From Chloroflexota bacterium (GTDB lineage Bacteria > Chloroflexota > Anaerolineae > UBA1429), in contig JAAYDC010000024.1 of NCBI GenBank assembly GCA_012729455.1, forward strand, positions 1 to 57,986: a DNA stretch of 57,986 nucleotides, read 5' to 3'. Position numbers and translations under genes: made by a program. Below, piece by piece: positions 41,716 through 48,487 of the stretch. Numbering within the stretch: the first letter of the stretch is position 1; each line of letters begins with the position of its first letter. The notes under the pieces were generated by a model, which ran no database searches, was not told the DNA's origin, and saw only the letters and a program-made list of their open reading frames with translations.

Positions 41716-43332
41716 ATGGCCAGTATCACGACCGTCGCGCCGTCTGCCGTTAGCCAGCGTGTTACAAGCCTGCTTGCCAACCGTTATGCCCAATATCCGG
41801 CCCCCTATGGCGAGCATTTTCACGCTGCCTGGGTGGCTAACCGCGCTGAGGAACGCGAGGTGCGCCTGGCCAGGGCTATCGTGGCGCAGTGGCTGGGGGC
41901 GGCGCGCATTATCGAGCCTGACGAGCTGATCGTTGGGCGCCTAGAATCGCAGGCTATCGTCTGGTGGGATTTCAGCACCGGCGTGCATTTCAATCACGAG
42001 CTCTACTACCAACGCCTGGCCGCGGCAGATGATACCGAACGCGAGGCGCTACTGGCGCTCAAGGACGAGTGGCAGGGGCACACCACGGGTGACCTGATGG
42101 CGCGCGCCATCATGCCGCACGAGCTGCCCCTTATGTGCTACCACGGACCCTCGGCGCCGGGCTGCCCCTCCTCGCCCTTCCTGGTGCGCCTGGCCGAGGA
42201 GGGCACCGCGGGTCTGCGCCAAAGGGTGCTGGAATCGCGCGAGGCACATCTGTATCAGCCGGGCTGCGAACGGCCGGCCTGGTGGCAGGGCATGCTCGAG
42301 CTGCTGGATGGCATCGACGCCTTTGCCGCCGCCTACGCCGAAGACGCGCGCACTGCCTCCGCCGATGAGCCTGATCCTATCCGCCGGGCCGAACTGCTGG
42401 CGCTCAGCCAGCGCGAGGAGCGTGCCAGCCAACCCTCTGCCACCTTTGCCGAGGCGCTGCAGGCCTATTGGCTGGTCGCGCTCTTGCATCGGCCTGATTC
42501 GCCCGGCCGGTTTGACCAGGACTTGGCGCCCTGGCTCGAGCGCGACCTGGCGGCTGGGCGCATCACCATGGATGAGGCCCAGGAGCTGGTAGATTGCATT
42601 TGGATCAAGATGGCGCAGAACCGCTGCTGGAGCCTGACCCTTGGCGGCCAGACGCCGGAAGGCGACGACGCCACCAACGTGCTTACCTGGCTGTGCCTCA
42701 ACAGCCTGGACAGGCTGCGCACCGATGCTCCCAACGTCGAGCTCAGGGTACATCGCGGCACACCGCCCGAGTTGTTGCGCGCCAGTTGCCAGCTGCTGGC
42801 CGAAGGCTTCTCGATGCCCGCCATCGTCAACGATGAGCCGGTGATCAATGCCATGCTGTTGCGCGGCATCAGCCTGGAGCATGCCCGCGACTATACCCTA
42901 GTGGGCTGCACCCAGGTGGTTTCGCGCGGACGCTGTTCGGGCGCCTATGAGGACCTGATCCTCAACGTGGTCAAGTGCCTCGAACTGGCCTTGCACGATG
43001 GCTATGACATCATCAGCGGCCAGCAGATGGGTCCGCACACCGGTGCGCCGCAGGATCTGACGAGCTACGCCGACCTCGAACGAGCCTGGAGCACACAGCT
43101 GACCTATGCTGTCGAGCAGCAGGTCGACGCCATTAACCGCCAGTTCGCGCTGGTAGGTGAGTATTATCCGGATCTGCTCAAATCGATGCTGATTGAGGGC
43201 TGCCTGGAGCAGGGCAAGGATCTGCGCCACGGAGGAGCGCTTTATACCGAAGACCTGGCGGATGTGCTGGGACTCACCAACGTGGCGATTCGCTGCTGGC
43301 GATCAAGCAGCTTGTGTACGAGCGCAAAATGA
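41716..43332 (+). pseudogene. glycyl radical enzyme (PFL-like), N-terminal part, frame-broken
   Basis: The first about 524 codons of a pyruvate formate-lyase-like glycyl radical enzyme. The barrel pattern is continuous through GLTNVA at about 43287. The catalytic Cys is at about residue 398 in LVGCTQVVSRGR; the residue two positions later is Gln, where many dehydratase members have Glu (GCVE). After GLTNVA the reading frame diverges and ends at 43332. The expected continuation DSLLAIKQLVYE is encoded in the next frame over, as if one G were lost from GCGGAT. The remainder is at 43314-43979. A real gene would give about 755 residues, normal for the family. It could be a true mutation or an assembly error. 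Confidence 0.85.
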
Positions 43333-43979
43333 TCAGCCTGAGCGCCCTGGTCGATGTGCTCGACCGCAACTGGGAAAGCGAAGCGGCGCTGCGCGAGGTG
43401 TTTCTCTGCGTGCCCAAATTCGGCAACGACAACACCGAGGCCGACGAGATGGTGGCTGGGCTGTACCGTCAGGTGAACCACCTCTTTATGGACCAGGCCA
43501 AGCTGTATGGCCGGCGCTGGGGCATCGATGTGATCGGCTGGACCGGCGCCGTCATCTGGGGGCAGCGCACAGCCGCTACTCCTGATGGCAGGCTGCGCGG
43601 CTCGTCGCTGTGCGATTCGATCGGCGCCAGCCAGGGACGTGACCGCAATGGCGTGACGGCTGCCCTGCTTTCGGCTGCCAAGTTGCCGCACAGCGCTTGT
43701 CACAGCATCCTGGCGCTCAACCTGCGCTTTGGCGATGATGTCTTTGGCGGTCCCGAAGCGCCTGACCAGATGCTGCAGCTGGTCAACAGCGGTATGGCAC
43801 TCGGTCTGCAGCAGATGCAGATCAACGTAGTGAGCGCTGCTACCCTGCGCCAGGCGCAACACGAGCCCGAAGCTTTTAGCTCGCTGATGGTGCGCATCGG
43901 TGGTTTCAGCACCTATTTCAACTGGCTCTCGCGTGAGCATCAGGATGACATCATTGCCCGCACCGAGTATGGGCTCTAA
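43314..43979 (+). pseudogene. glycyl radical enzyme (PFL-like), C-terminal part with radical loop
   Basis: C-terminal part of the same enzyme; homologous sequence in this frame begins at 43287. It contains TPDGRLRGSSLCDSIGASQG and the glycyl radical motif VRIGGFSTYF, with the radical Gly encoded near 43902. The motif is intact, so activation by a radical SAM activase would be possible if the frame were whole. No such activase is in the window. The apparent GTG start at 43314 has no ribosome site and is unlikely to be used alone. The 3' end overlaps the start of the PD40 propeller gene by 11 bases. Confidence 0.85.
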
Positions 43980-44952
43980 GAGAGCCGCGAGCCGGCTGAC
44001 CGCACTGTTGGCGGCATGCCTGTTGCTGCTGGCAATCGCGCGCCCAGCCACCGGTGCCGCGCCTCAGGCAGGTAGCACAGTTTGGCTGCCGTTGGTGCTG
44101 AACTATGACGGGATGGGCAAGCTCGTGTTTGCCAGTGATCGTTCGCCTGGATGCGGCTTGTGGACCATACGCGGCGACGGCAGTCGTCTGACGCGCATCG
44201 CCCTCTCGCAGTGCGGCGATCGCGACCCGGCTTGGTCGCCGGATGGCACCAAGATCGTTTTCGCGCGCGTCAACCCGGCGGATAACCATTACCACCTGTA
44301 TATCCTTGATATGGCTGCCAACACCCTACGGCTGATCACCAGCGGTGATGCTGACGATTCAGAACCCGCCTGGTCACCGGATGGCAGCCGCATCGTGTTT
44401 ACGCGCAGCTACAATAACGGCACCGAGCTCTGGCAGGTAGAGCGCAATGAATATCTAACGGTAGGTCGGCTTACCGATTCACCCTCAGACGAGCGCCAGG
44501 CGGCCTGGGCACCGCAAGGGGACGCCCTGGCCTACACCATGCTGGATGCATCGGTCGATCCGTTCTATCGCTCCGAAGATGTTGTCCTGTGCCAGCTCTC
44601 CAGCGGGACTCTCACCTATCTGGTAAACTCGAGCGCCATCGAACATCAGCCAGCCTGGTCACCGGATGGCCAGACGATCGCCTTCACGGGCAACGCGAGC
44701 GGTGTCATGCAGCTGTATGTGATCCGAGCCGATGACTCGGCGGACGCCGTGCAGCTCACCACGCTCACTCGTGATGCGCACGAGCCGGCCTGGGCGCCCG
44801 ATAACAGCGCCCTGTACCTCAGTTACAGCATCGACAGCGAGGGTCATCGTAACCTGTACCGTTTCGATCTGTCTACCCGCGTCTTTCAACGCCTGACCAA
44901 CGGCACCTGGGTGGATGCTGCCCCCGATGCGTGGCCCAAGGTCAGCCCATAA
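43969..44952 (+). CDS. exported PD40/TolB-like beta-propeller protein
   Basis: A 327-residue protein with an N-terminal signal peptide or signal anchor (hydrophobic about residues 10-25) followed by TVWLPLVLN. It then has at least five PD40 (WD40-like) repeats with the pattern xPAWSPDGxxIxFxx, for example DPAWSPDGTKIVF and QPAWSPDGQTIAF. This repeat type is found in TolB-like and DPP-IV-like propellers. It probably acts outside the membrane as a binding or scaffold protein; no enzyme motif is visible. I chose the ATG at 43969, inside the end of the glycyl radical gene, because it directly precedes the signal peptide. An odd exported protein amid cytoplasmic enzymes. Confidence 0.8.
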   Translation: MGSKRAASRLTALLAACLLLLAIARPATGAAPQAGSTVWLPLVLNYDGMGKLVFASDRSPGCGLWTIRGDGSRLTRIALSQCGDRDPAWSPDGTKIVFARVNPADNHYHLYILDMAANTLRLITSGDADDSEPAWSPDGSRIVFTRSYNNGTELWQVERNEYLTVGRLTDSPSDERQAAWAPQGDALAYTMLDASVDPFYRSEDVVLCQLSSGTLTYLVNSSAIEHQPAWSPDGQTIAFTGNASGVMQLYVIRADDSADAVQLTTLTRDAHEPAWAPDNSALYLSYSIDSEGHRNLYRFDLSTRVFQRLTNGTWVDAAPDAWPKVSP

Positions 44953-44968
44953 TCTGCCAGGAGGACAC

Positions 44969-47110
44969 ATGCGCTCTCAAGTGGATTTTTCCTACGCCTT
45001 TGGCGCGCCGCACCGCGTGACGGTAGCCATGCCGGATTCCAGCCACAAGACCCTCGTGGATTGCACCCCCGACAAGCTGTGGCTGGGGTGGACCTATCAG
45101 GATTGCACCAGTTTCCCTCTGGGTGCGCTCATTACCCCGCGAACCGACTGGAAGGTCGACATCTGGCCCGAGGCGGATGGCCAGCGTCTGAAGGCTGTTA
45201 GCTGGCAGCGCATTGAGGGCGCTCTGCCGTCTGCTCAGCAGCTGTATCAAAGCGACCTTGGTGAGGTGCTCTTTGAGGTGGTAGGCGCCGAACAGGAAGC
45301 GCTCGTGCGGGTGCAGGTACGCAATACCAGCGCTGATCAGCATACCTACCAGGTGGTACTGGTGGGGGTGGGGCACCACAAGGTGCCGGCTACCTGGGAT
45401 GAGCGCGTCCCGCCCGACCATATGATGTGCGCCTACAACGAACGCGCCGATCGCGTGATGGTGCTTATCGAGGGCGCTCAGCGCATGCCAATCCGCCGCG
45501 ATGGCGTCGCCAAGACGCTTTGCCTGGAGTGGACCCTGGCACCCGGCGAAGAGGCTGAGGGCTGGATCGTACGACCTTACCAGGCCTATTGTGCCGATAT
45601 GCCTGCCTGGCGCGGACGCGACTGGGCGGCCGATTTTACCGCAGCGCTGCAGGTCTGGCGCGACAAGCAGGCTGCGATGGCACAGGCGCACATCCCCGAT
45701 AAGGGCGTGCGCGACGGCCTGTATGCCGGCTTGCTCGATTTCTATATCATGCGTGAGCCGGTAGCCGAGGGCTATATCGCCGGTATGCCCGGCACCGAAG
45801 GCTACCGAGCTGCCAACGCCGGCGAGCCCGGCATCGTTGCGATCGCGCTCGACCAGTTTAGCATGCACGACGATGCCGTGGTTCAGTTCGAAATGGAGCT
45901 CAATCAGCAGGGCGAGGATGGCAATTGGGCCGACCCGCATGGGTGGGGGCATACCTTTTGGGCCTGCGCAGGGTTCAAGTCGTGGATGATCCGCGAACAC
46001 TATCTGATGACGCGCGACCCCGCCTTTCTTGAACGTTACTATCCCAGGATGCTCGCCAGCACGCGGTTTCAGGAGCGCTCGCGCGCTCGGACACGCGTTT
46101 TGCACGCAGATGGTACCAAGGACAGCACCTTTGGGCTGATGCCGCGAGGTTTTGGCGATTGCGGCTTGTGGGATGATGACGATATGATCGGCGTCTTTTT
46201 GCCGCATAACTTTTGGTCGCTCTTTGCGGATTATAACACTCTGGATGCGGCGCGCTGGTTGGGCCGCCCGGCCGAAGAAGTGGCTGAGATCGAGGCAATC
46301 GTGAACACCGCCCGTACTGACTTGATGTGTGCCCTGGAGGCGGGTGTCATTACCGAGAGCCCCGTGGATGGCTCTGAGAGCTACCGTTGGATCCCGGGAG
46401 TGGCCGGCAAGACATGCGGCAGCCGCTGGGGAGCATTGAACGCTGCCGTACCCTGCGGCATCTTGGCGCCCAATGACGAGCTGATCAGCGGGACGCTGCG
46501 GTATATCGAATCCAACATCAGCCCAGGTGGCCAACCAATCAAGACCGGCTGGCTGCAGGACGGCATGTGGGTGGCGATCACGCTGGATAACGTGGCAGAA
46601 ACCCACCTGGCACGCGGTAACGGTGAGGCAGCCACACGTTACCTCTACTCGACCCTCAACCATGCCACGCCATTTTACTCGTGGTGTGAAGAGCGCGGTC
46701 CTGAGCCCGGCACCATGTCACAGACCGGCGACCGACAACACCTATGGACTCCGGTGGCCGTCGTACGGGCCACGCGCGACATGCTCGTTCTGGAGCGCGG
46801 CGAAGGTCTCGAGCTGGGGCTGGGAATCGCCCCCGAATGGCTGGAAAGCGGCGAGTTGGTCGGCATCAGCAACGCCAGCTGCCATTATGGCACCCTCAGT
46901 TACTCCATCCAACAGCATGACCATGCCAGGCGCATCGATGTGCAACTAACGTTGGAAGGTGCGAATCCGCCAGCATTTATCCGGCTGCATCTGCCCACCT
47001 CTGTCAGCTTAGCAATCAGCCAGACTGATATGACGATCGAGGGCAACTGCCTGGTATGGCGCAACCCTTCGGCGTGTTTCGCAAGCCGGGTGCAGGTCAC
47101 CACTGCCTGA
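44969..47110 (+). CDS. six-hairpin (alpha/alpha)6 glycosidase-like protein
   Basis: A 713-residue protein with no signal peptide. An N-terminal beta domain (about 1-240) is followed by an alpha/alpha toroid (about 245-640) of the six-hairpin glycosidase superfamily: EMELNQQGEDGNWADPHGWG, FWACAGFKSWMIREHYLMTR and DDDDMIGVFLPHN are typical. A short C-terminal beta segment ends the protein. The acidic residues in EDGNWAD and WDDDD are candidate catalytic residues, but I cannot place it in a numbered GH family. The ATG has AGGAGG upstream and lies 16 bases after the PD40 gene. Likely end of the PfkB operon. Confidence 0.75.
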   Translation: MRSQVDFSYAFGAPHRVTVAMPDSSHKTLVDCTPDKLWLGWTYQDCTSFPLGALITPRTDWKVDIWPEADGQRLKAVSWQRIEGALPSAQQLYQSDLGEVLFEVVGAEQEALVRVQVRNTSADQHTYQVVLVGVGHHKVPATWDERVPPDHMMCAYNERADRVMVLIEGAQRMPIRRDGVAKTLCLEWTLAPGEEAEGWIVRPYQAYCADMPAWRGRDWAADFTAALQVWRDKQAAMAQAHIPDKGVRDGLYAGLLDFYIMREPVAEGYIAGMPGTEGYRAANAGEPGIVAIALDQFSMHDDAVVQFEMELNQQGEDGNWADPHGWGHTFWACAGFKSWMIREHYLMTRDPAFLERYYPRMLASTRFQERSRARTRVLHADGTKDSTFGLMPRGFGDCGLWDDDDMIGVFLPHNFWSLFADYNTLDAARWLGRPAEEVAEIEAIVNTARTDLMCALEAGVITESPVDGSESYRWIPGVAGKTCGSRWGALNAAVPCGILAPNDELISGTLRYIESNISPGGQPIKTGWLQDGMWVAITLDNVAETHLARGNGEAATRYLYSTLNHATPFYSWCEERGPEPGTMSQTGDRQHLWTPVAVVRATRDMLVLERGEGLELGLGIAPEWLESGELVGISNASCHYGTLSYSIQQHDHARRIDVQLTLEGANPPAFIRLHLPTSVSLAISQTDMTIEGNCLVWRNPSACFASRVQVTTA

Positions 47111-47143
47111 GACAAGCGTATTTTTATTATTGTTAAAGGACTT

Positions 47144-47160
47144 GATATACTAGGTATATC
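47144..47160. promoter_or_regulatory. palindrome (candidate operator) before aldo/keto reductase
   Basis: Perfect inverted repeat GATATAC-TAG-GTATATC in an AT-rich 68-base gap, ending 4 bases before the GGAG ribosome site of the gene at 47179. Size and symmetry suit a dimeric repressor. I do not see a well-spaced sigma70 promoter with it. Confidence 0.5.
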
Positions 47161-47178
47161 ATTCGGAGATTATTGATA

Positions 47179-48033
47179 ATGTTTACCAGAGTGTTAGGCA
47201 GAACAGGGGCAGAGCTTTCCGTAGTGGGCTTTGGCGGTATTATCTGCATGAATGCCACGTCCGAAGAGTGCGACCGTAATATCGGTATGGCCATTGAGCG
47301 CGGTATCAACTACTTTGATGTGGCGCCCTCATATGGCAACGCCGAAGTGATGATGGGTCCCGCCCTTGAGCCGTACCGCAAGAACATTTTTCTGGCCTGC
47401 AAGACGGGCAGGCGTGACAAGGAAGGTGCCTGGGAGGAACTGCAGACCTCGCTCCTGCGGCTGCGCACCGATTATTTCGACCTGTATCAGCTGCACGGCA
47501 TGACGAACCTCGAAGAGGTCGATACTATCTTTGCTCCTGGTGGCGCAATGGAGACCTTGATCGAGGCGCGTCGGCAGGGATTGGTGCGTTGGCTGGGCTT
47601 TTCGGCGCACTCAGACGAGGCTGCTATTGCGCTGATGAACCGCTTTAACTTTGATACGATCCTCTTCCCCTGGAACTGGGTCACCTGGAATAAGGGTAAC
47701 TTTGGCAAGGATACACTCGCTACTGCCCGAGCCAAGGGTTTGGGCCGCCTGGCCCTCAAGGCGCTTGCCAAGCGCAAGTGGGCTGAAGGCGAGGAGCGTA
47801 AATGGTCCAAGACCTGGTATTCGCCAGTGGATACCAAAGAAGAGGCCGCTCTGGGCTTGCGCTTTACCCTGAGCAAGCCGATTACCGCTATCACCAGCCC
47901 CGGCCATGCCGAATTCCTGTGGTGGGCGTGCGACGCAGCGGATAATTTCAAGCCGCTCAGCGCCGAAGAAGAAGCCATGTTGGCTAAAAAGGCAGAGTCG
48001 CTTGACCCGATCTTTGTCTCCGAACATCACTAG
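47179..48033 (+). CDS. aldo/keto reductase
   Basis: A 284-residue aldo/keto reductase. VLGRTGAELSVVGFGGI is the usual N-terminus. Asp and Tyr in FDVAPSYGNAE, Lys in ACKTGRR and His in YQLHGM form the catalytic set. The C-terminal end is slightly different from the other three in the window and lacks a ferredoxin-like tail. I chose ATG 47179, 10 bases after GGAG, over TTG 47173. A palindrome lies just upstream (47144-47160) and a strong terminator just downstream (48055-48081). Confidence 0.88.
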   Translation: MFTRVLGRTGAELSVVGFGGIICMNATSEECDRNIGMAIERGINYFDVAPSYGNAEVMMGPALEPYRKNIFLACKTGRRDKEGAWEELQTSLLRLRTDYFDLYQLHGMTNLEEVDTIFAPGGAMETLIEARRQGLVRWLGFSAHSDEAAIALMNRFNFDTILFPWNWVTWNKGNFGKDTLATARAKGLGRLALKALAKRKWAEGEERKWSKTWYSPVDTKEEAALGLRFTLSKPITAITSPGHAEFLWWACDAADNFKPLSAEEEAMLAKKAESLDPIFVSEHH

Positions 48034-48054
48034 TCCCTGATCTGGTCACCTGCG

Positions 48055-48081
48055 GGGGGAGTGCGAGCTCCCCCGTTTTTT
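48055..48081 (+). terminator. intrinsic terminator of the aldo/keto reductase gene
   Basis: GGGGGAG / CTCCCCC stem (48055-48061 with 48068-48074), 6-base loop, then G and six T. A textbook intrinsic terminator 21 bases after the stop; it insulates the DnaA-box region that follows. Confidence 0.9.
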
Positions 48082-48096
48082 ATACTCGTGCCATAG

Positions 48097-48118
48097 ATTT
48101 CCACACTGCTTATCCACA
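48097..48118 (+). repeat. DnaA-box pair 1
   Basis: Degenerate box ATTTCCACA, 4-base spacer, exact box TTATCCACA (48110-48118). Confidence 0.75.
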
Positions 48119-48192
48119 GATGTTTGTCAAGGCCCCTCTTTGTACAAAGACACTACAAATATAGTTGTCTATTTTGCGTTTTGGGCTAGGCT

Positions 48193-48214
48193 TATTCCAC
48201 AGCACTTATCCACA
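48193..48214 (+). repeat. DnaA-box pair 2
   Basis: Degenerate box TATTCCACA, 4-base spacer, exact box TTATCCACA (48206-48214). It lies 96 bases from pair 1. Confidence 0.75.
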
Positions 48215-48290
48215 GGTGCTTGGTCTGCGGTCCAAGCTAACCATATTTTGTACAGTTGCACTGTTGCGCTTGCCATAAATTATCGTAGTG

Positions 48291-48312
48291 CTGTCCACAC
48301 GTATTATCCACA
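48291..48312 (+). repeat. DnaA-box pair 3
   Basis: Degenerate box CTGTCCACA, 4-base spacer, exact box TTATCCACA (48304-48312). It lies 98 bases from pair 2. Confidence 0.75.
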
Positions 48313-48398
48313 GGAAATTGTCTTGATAGAATGCCCTGACAAAATTGCAACAAATAATGACTGATCGAATTAGTTTGTCATTTTGTCTCGATTCACTA

Positions 48399-48427
48399 TT
48401 GACAAAACTTGGACTATGCGTTATAAT
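48399..48427 (+). promoter_or_regulatory. perfect consensus sigma70 promoter of the metzincin gene
   Basis: TTGACA (48399-48404), 17-base spacer, TATAAT (48422-48427): a full match to the consensus in both hexamers and spacing. The start point near 48434 places the gene start at GTG 48488 rather than at the upstream in-frame ATGs, with a leader of about 54 bases. Confidence 0.85.
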
Positions 48428-48487
48428 GGTTCTCGCTCCCTAGGCTGGGACGTGGATTTGGGGACGTCATGTATCCGGGGGATTAGA

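Larger units (their letters stand above)
48085..48395. other. candidate replication origin (oriC-like DnaA-box region)
   Basis: A gene-free, AT-rich stretch between a terminator and the metzincin promoter. Hand counts give 22/60 G+C for 48121-48180, 20/60 for 48301-48360 and 22/60 for 48361-48420, while the flanking genes are visibly GC-rich. It holds three exact DnaA boxes (TTATCCACA), all on the plus strand at 48110, 48206 and 48304. Each is preceded by a degenerate box (xxxTCCACA) exactly 13 bases upstream. The segment 48321-48395 is AT-rich without boxes and could be an unwinding element. A 12-bp palindrome CTTTGTACAAAG lies at 48138-48149. No dnaA, dnaN or gyr gene is in the window, so it could instead be a DnaA-binding regulatory locus. 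Confidence 0.65.

Noticed and set aside
43280-43335. Programmed ribosomal frameshift in the glycyl radical gene
   Set aside because: No slippery heptamer and no following hairpin that I can see; the family is not known to use recoding. A one-base deletion or sequence error explains it better.
44942-46663. 573-codon antisense open frame
   Set aside because: It overlaps the six-hairpin glycosidase gene, contains no known motif and has no ribosome site; a shadow of the sense gene.
48140-48364. 74-codon open frame inside the DnaA-box region
   Set aside because: No ribosome site, no domain, and it runs through two of the DnaA-box pairs; composition follows the AT-rich DNA rather than coding use.
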